Positions 51,608 to 63,456 of a stretch of DNA of 64,000 nucleotides are shown here, piece after piece (position 1 is the stretch's first letter; each line of letters opens with the position of its first letter). The stretch is from Quillaja saponaria (lineage: Eukaryota > Streptophyta > Magnoliopsida > Fabales > Quillajaceae). The DNA lies in the NCBI GenBank assembly GCA_029379385.1, contig CM055614.1:2604001-2668000 (forward strand), written 5' to 3'. The notes beneath the pieces are model-generated. The model saw only the letters and a list, made by a program, of their open reading frames with translations, was not told the origin of the DNA and made no database searches. A program made the translations under genes and the position numbers.

Positions 51608-53668
51608 ATGGATGCAACATGGACCAGTTGGTTATCTGATGAATTGGTAATTAATAATCAAAACAAGCTCACAAACATTAATTGTTCTTAATTTTTGCTT
51701 TCTATTTTTTGTCTACTCAAAGAATTGATATTGTATTTACTTTGATCATTCATGACATATATATATATATATATATATATATGTTATCAGGAATGGGAGG
51801 ATTACAACCTCATGGATCAATGTGACATTGATGATGATCATCCAACATTGGCCTTCTCTGGATTTGACTACCAAGAGAATTTCCACAACCAGAGGTGTTT
51901 GTCGTCGGCGAGTTTCTCATCTTATCCTACATTAACGAATGCCGGAAATACCCTCCCAGACCCAAATAACACCACCTCCACAGATGAGACCTGCAGCGGT
52001 GACTTCAACATGGAAAGGCCATCCAAGCAACCCAAGACGGCTTCTAATAGTAATAATAACATTAATACTGCCAGTTCTGGCAGCAATAATACAGAGCAAT
52101 ACTACGTCGTCTCACCACAACGTCCTACAATATCAGATCCTGATCATGATCCTGACTCTCCCAGCTTCTACATTCTTTCCTTTGAGAAATCGGATTCACC
52201 ACCCCCGCCTACCGCTGCCGATATTACAAACCATAAACGGCAACCCTACGGGTATAGAGAGTGCTCCCCTCCAGTTCACTTGAAACAAAACGATAAGTCA
52301 TCCAGTTCAAAGTCAAAAGGGCCTTCCTCCCTTGAGAACAAAACCCACGAAGAACCAAATGTAAGAGTTACACAAGATACCAAAAAGTCAAAGACTACGG
52401 CTAGAAGTCCCACTCACGCTCAGGATCACATTATGGCTGAAAGAATGAGAAGAGAAAAGCTCACCCAACGTTTCATAGCTCTTTCAGCTCTTATTCCAGG
52501 CCTCAAGAAGGTACTTAATTCATGAACCCAATTACTAATAATTATACTTACTTTCTGCTAATTAATTAATAAATTATGTATACAGATTGACAAGGCTTCT
52601 GTGCTAGCTGATGCTATCAAATACGTGAAACAACTTCAAGAACATGTGAAAGTGTTAGAGGATCAGAAATCTCAGTCAAAGAAGAGAAGCGTAGAGTCAG
52701 TTTTATTTGTTAAGAAATCTCAGCTCTCATCGCCGGATCAAGACGACATGGTCTCGTCAGTCGTTCCCGAGAGTACTGCATGTTCAAATACTTCCTCCGA
52801 TGACGATGGGCATGGTAATTCTGATGAATCACTCCCTGAAGTTGAAGCAAGAGTCTCAGATAAAGATGTGCTTATTCGGATCCACTGCGAAAAACATAAA
52901 GGAATATTCATGAACGTCCTCAAAGAGATTGAGAATCTCAGCCTTTCAGTGCTCAATAGCAGTGTTTTACCTTTTGGTTCATCCATTTTAGACATAACCA
53001 TAATTGCTCAGGTACTTTTCCTTCTTTTATTATTAACCCACCTCACTAACAAAACTTTTAACGTATATATTTACCTACCTCAAAATTTACAAGAAAGGCT
53101 TAGCAGGTCTCAAAAATAAGGGCAATATCATTCCTCTGCCTCTAAATTTGTATTAAGATTTTGCAATTGCATTTTGGATTTTCCTTTATTACTAGGAGCA
53201 TCAAATGCGCATACAGCTTGTTTTGCCAACTCTCCTCTGTCTTTGCATGACACGTGCTTATGTTGCTTTTGTCGTTAAACATTTACTATAATGGGGACCG
53301 GACCAGTTTTATTTTCTTGAATTTATACAGAACAAACCACGGCCCGTTCCATTATTTAATCAGAATATTCATTGATTTATTTGATAGGTTTTTATGCCAG
53401 TCTTCAAAGTATATTTGATAAAGTGTGATAAATATAAATTTTAAAATTTAAAATATTGTAAAATTAAAAAATTATTTATTATTAAAATTATGATTAATTA
53501 TTATAATTAATAATATAAATTTTTATATTTATTATTTTAATAAATATCTTATAACACGCGTAAAGAAATTTTTTTATTTTATTTATATTGCAGATGGACG
53601 ATGGATACAGCTTGACAGTGAAGGAACTGGCAAACAATCTCAGACAGGCCATCTTCAATTTTATGTAA
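51608..53668 (+). CDS. bHLH transcription factor, subgroup IVa-like (array copy B)
   Basis: 419 residues from four exons: 51608-51646, 51791-52510, 52586-53011, 53594-53668, with phase-0 introns at the same places as copies A and C. The first exon codes MDATWTSWLSDEL. A long polar, Ser/Asn/Pro-rich N-terminal region contains ERPSKQPKT and an FYILSFEKS line. The bHLH starts at HAQDHIMAERMRREKL with the E-box triad His226, Glu230, Arg234 intact; helix 2 is ASVLADAIKYVKQLQEHV. The ACT-like C-terminal domain (LPEVEARVSDKDVLIRIHC, ...LDITIIAQ) is complete and ends in the last exon. Expected to be a nuclear E-box-binding homo- or heterodimer. An (AT)n tract lies just before the exon 2 acceptor. The closest Arabidopsis relatives are bHLH18, 19, 20 and 25. 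Confidence 0.92.
51756..51782. repeat. (AT)n microsatellite just before the exon 2 acceptor of bHLH copy B
   Basis: About 13 AT units ending only eight bases before the acceptor AG at 51789-51790. It occupies the position of the polypyrimidine tract. Confidence 0.9.
53409..53552. mobile_element. AT-rich MITE-like element, copy 5, in intron 3 of bHLH copy B
   Basis: The left end TATATTTGATAAAGTGTGAT followed by AAATATAAATTTTAAAATTT matches the right end of copy 2 in reverse complement. Its own right end is AAATTTTTATATTTATTATT then TTAATAAATATCT. It lies wholly inside the last intron of the bHLH gene. Confidence 0.55.
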
Positions 53669-55618
53669 TTTAGTGCATTTTCTGTGATCAACTCGTCAAA
53701 TTTATAATAAAATAAATACATATGCAGATCTTGTCGCTTTATTTTTCAATTCACGTGATTTAGATTCCCACAAATAAACTGATTAAAAATCTGTAAACAT
53801 CAATCTCTTCCTTGTATCAATAACGACAAGTCAAAATGCTTTCCACTTTTTATCACATGGGTACCAAAATTGATCTTTCAAGCTATTATTCACACGTACC
53901 TTATAGTTCTAATGTTTTTGGGTGAGATTTTAAGAATCAAGCCATCCACAGAATCATGTACCATTTTAATTTTTTTTTCTATTATTATATGAATTATAAT
54001 ATTCAAAGAATAAATATAATTTATAACATAATGTTTGTGTCTTTGACTAGACGGGTAATATTTTTGTGAACGCCTGAACAATTATTAATTGACAAAATAA
54101 ATAGATTTTGAGACCCTGAAATAATTACGAGAAAGTAAAATACTAATCACTCGAAATAAATTTTAAAATTATAAATTTGTATGAAACTTTATTGCGTGGT
54201 GTTCATTATTGACGGAGTTTCCAATCAATTTGGCCTTTAAGTATTTCCACGGTTTTATTATGAATGTTTACTGTTGATTAAATAATTTGAGGTGGTACAT
54301 AATTATTGGGGAGTGAGACATAAAGAAAAGATTCATGGCCGGAATCTTGTTAAGTTTGCAATAGACGAACACGGAGTCGATGCACCGGGACCCGTCCTAG
54401 AAACGGACTGGTATCGTGAAAAACGACAAAACAAAAATGAATACTAAACAACAAAGGTTTGAACAGTGACACTTTTATCGGATTGGTGTAAATAATTATA
54501 ATTAAATGCTGTACTTATGAAAAATAAAAAGATGGTACTGGGAGATACTGTGTGCAAGGAACAGGACATCACAAAATTCGCTCCTCCCTTGATTAGCTGC
54601 ATACGATCAACTTGATGTTGGACCATTTAAATGAGCAGAACTGTCCCCTAAAAAGAACAAAATTAATATTTTTATTCATAAGATTTTATAAAAACAACTC
54701 TCTCTCATTAAAGATATTATTTTCTAAGAATTAGTGGACAAAATACAAAGAAATAGGTTGCTATTATTGTCAGAAAACAATTTTTTTCATTGGACCTGGG
54801 CCCCTTCAATAATATGGGCTTAGCTGTGTAGCTTTGGGACCGTTTTGGTCTTTTGGACTTGGTCACGTGTTTCCATGGACCCGAAGTATGCAGTGGTTCA
54901 GTTATCAGTCGTCCTCACAAACTTGTAGACAAGATAATAAATGTGGTGCGCACAGAGCCCTTATAAGTTTTGAATGGCTAAAAATACAACATGTGACTAT
55001 TTGTAGAAATTCTTTGTTTCTCTGTTCTGCTTTTTATTTTTTATTTTTTTTATTTGGACATGGAAAAGCTGACAGCTTGGTACACACGTGGATTATTGTA
55101 TAGGTAACCCACTTTTAGTTGTATCTAATTGGTATGTCAAATCAAATGGAGATTATTATTCCTACAGATGCAGAATCCCTAAAATTGCTGAAATGAGGTT
55201 TAGTTGAACTAAATTATGTTTAATCCAGCTAACTTCAAATCTTTGGATATATAGAAAATTAAGATTTGATGAGTGCCACATACTCTTAATTACAAAATTA
55301 CCCTCAATTGATATTGAATGGCTGCAATTGTTGATATGGTTAAAATTAATCCAGAATGTTTCATATTTGGGTTTGTATCCAGCACATTCATTACAGGATT
55401 CTGTGATGAACGAAAAATTTTAACACAAAAGAAAGAACAAGATATTGCTTAACGTTGTCAGACTTGTTAGAGAATAGAGAAGGAGAAAGAGTAAGAGTAA
55501 GCAAGGTAGGAAGATCATCTGATTTGACAAGTAATAATTATCTCTATATTTTATATTAATTATTGAGAATAATTAAGGTACTAAAACCTTAATATTTTGT
55601 GTTGCGGCTACGAGATCA

Positions 55619-55799
55619 CCCAACAATTAATAAATAGTATTGAAACACCATTTAATATCGAGCATAGAACCAAAAAATTCCCAACATAGAAAAAAATGTA
55701 CTTTTAGTGACCCAATTAATTAATATCATTGAAACACCATTTAATATCGAGCATAGAACCAAAAAATTCTCAACATAGAAAAAAATGTACTTTTAGTGA
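55619..55799 (+). repeat. Tandem duplication, period about 89 bp
   Basis: ATTGAAACACCATTTAATAT, CGAGCATAGAACCAAAAAATTC and AACATAGAAAAAAATGTACT, ending CTTTTAGTGA, occur twice with one or two differences. The copies end at 55710 and 55799. Confidence 0.93.
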
Positions 55800-57327
55800 T
55801 TGGTAATTGCACGGTGCTCTAATTTGTAAAGGTCAAAGCTGTATTTTTGTAACTGTTGTTCAGAAAGATTGAAACCACTTGTTATAACAAACGATAAATA
55901 GTGTTTAAATTTTAAACACTACTTAATTTAAATGTTATATATTTAGAGTTTTGTTATTATTTAAAATATTTTAAATTCTAAATAAAACCCCAAAACTTTT
56001 TAAATATAATTTGAATGGAGTCCAAATCTTTTGGAAGGTTCTTTTTCATATTTCAATAATTAGTACTGTAATAATTGCTTTTGCTTTGTTGATTAAATGA
56101 ATGCAAAATGGTATGACATCCACATGATAGTTGGATGGAATCATGGAACCAGAGGGGAGAGAGAGGAGTCACAACAATTATGACTATTTATGCGAAGGCT
56201 TATTACTGGATGCAAATTGAGAGATATTTAATTAATTAATAAAAATTAAATTATTTTTAACAAATTAAATCATTTCACTTATCCCAATAGTTTATAAAAA
56301 AACATTATACGAGTATCATCCATTTTAACTTTTGTTAATTAATTTATCTTCAAGTCAACATGATTTAAGCTGACAACATAGAATTGACTCCAATATAATA
56401 TTAGCTGCTCATTTATCACGTGATCATTTTATTAGTCCTTGATGAATTACGCATAGATTGGGTGTTTAGAGTGACTCAATATATATTAAAACAATTAAAC
56501 CAAAAGACTGAATTCTTTTGTTGAATTAAAAAAAATTAAAAAAACAGGTTCACTTTGGGAGTAAAGCCAATTGGTGATTTTTTATGTTTTCTTTTGTTTA
56601 CACTCTTCTAGACTAAAAAAACTCGCATGTTAAGAAAAATAAAAAGTAAAATATTAATGTACAAATTGTCTTTGAATTTTATATTTAATTTAGTGCAATG
56701 AATAAATATTTTAATTATACATAATTATAATAATATTTTAAAATCATAATAGAAGATAGATGTTAATGATAAATGATAAGTTTTTTTATCAATTATTATT
56801 TCATCATATCAAAATCGAAACGATTTACAATGATCATAATTTTTATTGTCATCACTACTTTTCTTTCCTTTCACTCTTACTTCTGCCAATTGATTGGACT
56901 TTGGAGTTGTAGCCATAAACAAAACGCAATGTTGTGACTTGGTCAAATGAGCTCACTAAAGAATTACAAAACTTAGATTTCATAATCTTCCTCTACCGTT
57001 CATTTTCTTCTAACCAATATAGCACATACAATAATATAACATAAACCAATTCTATATTAATATAATTAATAGAAAATGTTTTTGATGCAAGCAATAGGAA
57101 GACGACAAAACAATATATACTAAAAAAACTGTACAAGCTAGCTAGTAGCTATACATGAGCAATTTATTTTAGTGGTAATCATCATCTCCATTGTGATTTC
57201 TTTGTTTTCTTTTATATCGTGTTTGATGAAAATAATAAAGAAAATTGGTTGAAAACAATAATAGCTGTCTATTTGAATATGAGACGAGTATCATAGTTTG
57301 AGTTCATAATTTTTGCGTCCATATGTT

Positions 57328-57403
57328 GAGTCCCTGAGGTGCTGGTCGCGATGTGTCCAACAGGCCGAGTCCACCGCCCAGGCGACAAGGGCGTCGGGGA
57401 CTC
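57328..57403. other. GC-rich imperfect inverted repeat in AT-rich DNA
   Basis: GAGTCCCTGAGGTGCTGGTC on the left pairs with the reverse complement of the right arm, GAGTCCCCGACGCCCTTGTC. About 17 of the outer 23 positions agree. The loop is also GC-rich (CCACCGCCCAGG). It may be the core of a small transposon or SINE head; the identity is not known. Confidence 0.5.
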
Positions 57404-58991
57404 AAATCCAAGTTGTCCTGTGGTTGTGACCCCAATTTATTTTATTTTCTTAAAAAAAAGATGTGTGATTCAAAAAAAGAAAAAAGAATAAATGAAATAA
57501 TAACAATAGATATAGGTTATCTAAGAATAATTTACATCGTTGCTAGATACTAATTTATAATAATGCAATTACTTAGAGAGATTTATCCTTAATTGACATA
57601 ATAATTTGGAAAAAAATAGTAAAAAGTTATACTTTAAATTTTTGATTATAATTAAGTTCTAAACATAACAATAAATTATACTTTTAACTTTTTCTTCAAA
57701 ATAAGTACTTTTACCAATAATAATGCATGTAGTATCAATTTTACTCTTTAATTATCAAGGCATCAAGTTTTAGTTTATCATAAAAAAATAAAAAAAATAA
57801 AAATTATACTTGTTTGAAAAATCTAACTGGTATTTATTTATTTAATAAAACACTATTTATCTTAAACTTTATTTTAAAACTTTTTTAAAATCTAAAATTT
57901 AAATTAGGACTTGTTATTACTTTTCCTTAATAATTTAACAGATCATGTCAATTATAATTATGATTAATTAAAATAATTTGTAATCTTGGCATCAGTACCA
58001 TTTAAGTCATCATTCTCTTTATCATCTTTCTCATTAGCCAAGATAATTCCAACAGCAAAAAGAAAATTTAAGAAAAAATATATATGAAAAAGAGAAATTT
58101 GTCAAAGAGAATAAAGAAACAAAAAACAATTTAGCGGCCCATAGAATTCACATTGACTTTTATGAAATATTGGTATCAGAATAATCACTAAAATACTGTT
58201 GTTGTTTAAAAAATAAAATGAAATGGTTGAACAGGATAGAGATTGTTGGGGTAATGTTAATTAGTTCAAGTTTTCAAGCCATAAATTTATAATGGAACCG
58301 TGTCTTCAAAGAAGAACGACCTTTGGGGAAAGATGCAGTATTGCAGTGAGCGTGACTGGAAAGAGGAACCAGATATTTGACCCATCTCCGTACATATATG
58401 GTCACACCAAGGCACCTTTGCCATTTTTGCAACTTCGTACAAGTTTCGTATGAATATCATGCACTAATTTGCAGGGTCGTCGTAGACTTAATTCTCCACA
58501 CGTTTTAAGCTGCTCTAGCAAGAAAATAGTAAGCATAGTTGACAACAGAGGCAACCATTGGCAATTTTGTTTAACAGCTGGTCATAATTAATTTTGAGTT
58601 CAGTTGTTTCTAGAAGTTCTGGTCAACATGTAACAATGATTTACCACATAAATTAATCAAATAAACAAATTATTAATTGTGCTTGTTTAACGCATATGTG
58701 CACTCTAAAGTAACAAGGTTCGTTTCTAGATCGATGTCATAACTCGTAAGTGAGTAGTCTAACGGCGGAAAACTTTCCAAACTTCCAATCAGATTAGCAG
58801 ATACTGACCTGTGTTTATATAAATTGAAAAAAGAAAAGGATTTGTCTTTTATCAGTTTATGTGATATGATGACCTGCCATTATTTTTTTTATAGTGGGGA
58901 AAGTAATCAAGAAGTCACAATTTGACCAAATAAGAGAGAGAGTGTTCCATATGCAGAGTAATTAACAACTAACACACTCAACTAATTACCG

Positions 58992-58997
58992 CACGTG
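58992..58997 (+). promoter_or_regulatory. G-box (CACGTG) upstream of bHLH copy C
   Basis: A perfect palindromic CACGTG about 40 bases upstream of the TATA box and 190 bases upstream of the ATG. This is the class of site that bHLH dimers bind, so auto- or cross-regulation within the array is possible (inference). Confidence 0.5.
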
Positions 58998-59033
58998 TGA
59001 ATAGAGTTTGGGATAGGTTGCGCGTAGGTACAC

Positions 59034-59043
59034 CTATATAATA
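59034..59043 (+). promoter_or_regulatory. TATA box of bHLH copy C
   Basis: CTATATAATA roughly 145 bases before the ATG at 59183, in a suitable position for a ~110-base 5' UTR. Confidence 0.5.
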
Positions 59044-59182
59044 TATATAGACTCTGCAAATACGTTACTTCTCAACCTGGCGTGTTTTACAGGAAAAGAA
59101 AAGAAAAAAATCTTGTTCGTTTAAGACTCCGAGTCTTCCTGAATTCCCCTCTGAATCTGATCACTCTCAAGCAAAGAAATTG

Positions 59183-60828
59183 ATGGAAATCTCATCCGCC
59201 AACTGGCTATCTGAACTCGTAAGTATACTAATTCACTATATATATATATATATATATTCAGCTTGGATTCAATTCAACTAACTGAACTTATTTTTTCGGA
59301 GGAACAGGAAATGGAGGATCCTACTTTGCTCCATCCATACCAGATGAATTCTTTGGGGTACCCGTTTAACGGGCTTAATTTTCAGTCATGTATCGGGGAG
59401 AGCAATTCATCCTATGATCAGTACTGTTTCGACTACTCCAAAACCACACAAAATTTTAATGAAATGCCTCAATTACTAGAAAGGCCAGCGAAACAGCAAA
59501 AGACCAGTAGTTGGAACTCGTGCAGCACCACCGAGGTTCACATAGCAGATCCCAACATTCATAAGGCAGCTTCTTCTTCTTCATCCGGATCCCAACTCAT
59601 TTCTTTTGAGCAGAACCATAATTCAATTTCATCTTCAGTCCCTTCTCAGCAATTTTCAGGTGTGAAGCGCCCCAAGAGCGAGGAAGGATTCTGCATTAAT
59701 CAAAGTATGGATTTTGACAACAAAAATTGTTTACCTAAATGTGGTCAAGGAATGATCAACAACAATAAGACTGGAGGAACATTGACTAGAAGTCCTTTAC
59801 ATGCTCAAGATCACGTAATGGCTGAAAGAAAGCGTAGAGAAAAGCTTAGCCAGAGATTCATTGCTCTTTCCGCCATTGTTCCTGGCCTCAAAAAGGTATA
59901 TCTGTCATTAATTAACATTTCATTATGATCTTCACGCTCTTAATATTAATTCATTCATTCATGCACTCATATACCAATTAACTAGCTTTAACTACAATTA
60001 ACTCCTCTTAATTACATGCAATAATATATATTCTCCGTGATCACTTCCAATTAAATACTCACTTTGATCACTTCCAATTAAGTCCTAGCCACACATCTAT
60101 AAGCAACATCGATCATATTCTAATTATTAGTATGAAACCATGCATGAGCATTTAAGTCATTTTATGTATTGTATGTGATGATATTTTAATTTGTATATTA
60201 CATCTATGTTTGTAGATGGACAAGGCTTCTGTTTTGGGAGATGCTATCAATTATATGAAACAACTTCAAGAACGCGTGAATTCTTTGGAACAACAGGTAG
60301 CCACGAAAACAGTGGAATCTGTTGTCTTTGTGAACAGATCTCATCTCTATACTGATGACGATATCTCTTCATCTGATGAGAATTTTGACGACGGCTCCAA
60401 CCAGCTACCACTCCCAGAAATTGAAGCAAGAGTTTCAAATAAGAATGTGCTCATTAGAATTTACTGTGAAAAGCACATAGGCTCCGTGAGTACAATACTA
60501 ACAGAGATTGAGAAGCTTCACTTGATTGTTCACAATAGTTGTGCCTTGCCCTTTGGGACTACCACTCTTGATATAACTATTGTTGCTCAGGTAAATTCAA
60601 TAATCTCTCTTTTAATTTAGTTTATCAGTTTAATTATCCACTTAATTAGTACTCATTATTAGAAATAAAAACCAATCTTTATACTTGCACGAAATATGTC
60701 TATATATTACCAGTTATATGTAATAACAGTGACAAGTTCTTCATTTATTTCAGATGGACGAGAAATACAGCATGACAACTAAGGATCTCGTAAGAAATCT
60801 AAAGCAGGCTTTGTTGCAGTTCTTGTGA
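59183..60828 (+). CDS. bHLH transcription factor, subgroup IVa-like (array copy C)
   Basis: 357 residues from four exons: 59183-59218, 59308-59895, 60216-60590, 60754-60828, phase-0 introns. Exon 1 codes MEISSANWLSEL and exon 2 opens EMEDP, the same junction as in copies A and B. The N-terminal region includes ERPAKQQKTSSWNS and a QLISFEQN line. The bHLH begins HAQDHVMAERKRREKLSQRF with His181, Glu185 and Arg189 intact; helix 2 is ASVLGDAINYMKQLQERV. An ACT-like domain follows (LPEIEARVSNKNVLIRIYC, TLDITIVAQ) and the last exon codes MDEKYSMTTKDLVRNLKQALLQFL. It is the most canonical member of the array. Intron 1 holds an (AT)n tract at about 59237-59257. It is predicted to act in the nucleus as an E-box-binding dimer; targets are not deducible from sequence. 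Confidence 0.93.
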
Positions 60829-63456
60829 TGGTTATAATCTTCAAAATGCAAGTCATGTTGGATGATTAGGAATAAATTTCAGTTGTAATTTGTTTGTAGA
60901 ATGTTGTTTTTTCTTTTTCTGGGCGACCATTGTAAGGAATTGAAGGGCTGCAGATCTCTCTTTCACCCCAACACCTCCGACCGACAGTTTACATAGCTTT
61001 GTTTTGCTGCAAGGCTCGACAGTGCAATAGGTTTTTTTCCTTCTTCTTTTTCGTGGTTGACCCGTCAACTACGTGTAGTTTACCCACATGTTGCATTTGG
61101 AAAGCGCTGCGATTTGTATTAAGGAGGGGAGGAGTTTTCTGAGAGACTTTTTGACTTTTCAAAATAGATCTCTTTCTTTCTTCCATCTTTGTCCTTTGGC
61201 TTTTTGTGTAAAATAAATGGTCATAAAGATGTTGGAGTAATGGGTTTTTTAGGGCTTTGGGGCCTTTTATGTAATATTTTATTTGCAATTGTACTTATGG
61301 CAGATTAATAATTTATATATATATTTTTCTGTTAGATCTCCTTTCGTTTACCATATCAGCTCGCTCTCTCAATGCTGTGCATGTTTAATTATTAAATTTA
61401 AGTTACAACAACTTCAATTTCTAATTAACATTGAAGAGATTGTTAATATTAGGGCATATATAAGTTAGATTATTATAATTAAATTATAGCTAATCTTGGA
61501 GACAAATTAGTCCCCAGAGATTATGTTTGATCTGCTTAGCTAGCCTTGAATTTTTTTCGAGAGAAACCAATTATAGCTAAGTGGTATAAGGTAATAATTA
61601 AAAAAGAAATACATTTAGCATCATTTGAATTTATACAAGTTATTTGTTGCCACAATTAAAAAATTAGGTAGGGCAAGACTAGCTGTTAATAGGGCTGGGT
61701 AGGGCAATATTAGCTATCGACCAACAAAAACCGACCATAAAACACAGGGCCTAAGGGTGGCATGGCATTTCTGATTCCTATAATTATCCAATTTTACATG
61801 TGTTAACAAATTTAAGTGTTTTGGTCGGTGACGGTGAGCTCTTATTCGTTACACTTGCAGAGTTACGTACCATCCAACAGATTTCTTTTGATCTTTTTGT
61901 CCTTGTTTCCCTCGCTTAATTGATGCAAGAAATTTCTATAACAGTTTCAAATTTAGACAACAAGTTTCTTTTTTTAATTTATTATCCTCAACTTTATAAT
62001 ATTCTCTTTTCCTAGACTTAGTTGTAGGCTTAATTGTTATTTTAATCTTTTTAGTATTATTTCTATTATTGATTTAATTATTTAAAAATATTCTCAATCA
62101 ATTTTATAATTTAAGATTCAGAATTTTTTTTAATTAATTTATATTATCTCATTCTTATATTATGCATAAATATAATAATTTTAAATAATTTGATGATAAA
62201 AATGACTTAAAAATTTTGTAAAAAATAATAATAACTTATGTATATTATTATCTTTATTCAAGTATAGTATTTTATTAATTCATAAAATGTAAATAAAGAA
62301 ATATAATTTGATTGAAAAAATTTTAATTTTGAAAGATAATATTAATTAGGAAATTTTTTGAAAAATCAAACCAAAAACTAATATAAAAAATAAATAAGTC
62401 TTTAATTGTACTAATTCTTCCCATTTTTTCTAATACCCAAAATAACTTGCTTGTCTTTTCTTTAGTAATGGATAATGGATAGACTATGACATTGGAACAA
62501 ACAATAGAAGAGTTTCAACTTTCAAGTGTCATTGTTGAATACACAAATTAAATTAAGTTGATGCCAAAGCCCAAATAGAATACAATACAAGTTGGTTTGG
62601 TTGGTATTAATGTTTGCCTTCCTATTTAATGATCTTGATGATCCAATGGAGCATCATCTTCTCCGCTTTCTCTATCTAATTTCTTTTTCTTTTTTTTTAG
62701 TTTCTTTTCTTCAAAAATTTCTAGAGGTTATTTTTTTTATCCCTTAATTTGTGCCCCGTACCCAGCTATCAATTTTTCCATCACGATCTTTTTCATTTCA
62801 AGAGCCTACACATGGTGGCCAAAATAGGGCTTTGCTTCAACTTGATTAATTGGAAAAACTAAACAATCATAATTTAGTGAATAAAAAATTTAAGAGGAAA
62901 GGTTCAGTTTTTACTTACCCATTTTTCTTCTTCTAGAATGATGAATCAGTGAAGTGAAGGATGTTGACCTTGTAGGTCGGCCTTTATTGCGCATTAGTTT
63001 TTGTGTAGCTTCCATAATTAATGGTCTATCAGTGTCTAGCAAAAAAATAAAAACAAATAAAGGTCTATTAGTGGGTGTGGACACCTTGAAGTTGTGGAAG
63101 TGCACAAAGACAAAATATAGGCATTGAATTTTGTTATGTTTATCGAAAGATATAGTTTGAAATAATTGTAGCTTCATTTATCTAAAAATCAATTATTTTC
63201 TTAGCAACAAAGATAACAGAATTCAAAGAGTTTGGGCTTTGGAGGGTCCGCTTTTGCTTGGCCCAAATCAGATATGCATTCAATCAAATATTGGGTTTTG
63301 GGCTTATAGCAGCTTGTTTTGCAATGGGTGTCCTTCCCTTTTCAATTTCTTTTCTTTTTTCCTGGATTCCTGGAAATATGTTGTTCTCGATCAATAAGAA
63401 AAAAAATAAAAAAATTTGATAAAGGATTAAGTAAAGTATTTATTTTTATTTTCGAT
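60829..63456. other. Intergenic region bHLH copy C / hexokinase pseudogene
   Basis: Bases 60829 to about 61280 look like 3' UTR and flanking DNA. The rest is AT-rich with no gene that I can support. Confidence 0.55.

Larger units (their letters stand above)
53669..59182. other. 5.5-kb spacer between bHLH copies B and C
   Basis: AT-rich. It contains an 89-bp tandem duplication (55.62-55.80 kb), a GC-rich imperfect hairpin (57.33-57.40 kb), and the promoter of copy C at the right end. No gene is recognised. Confidence 0.55.
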
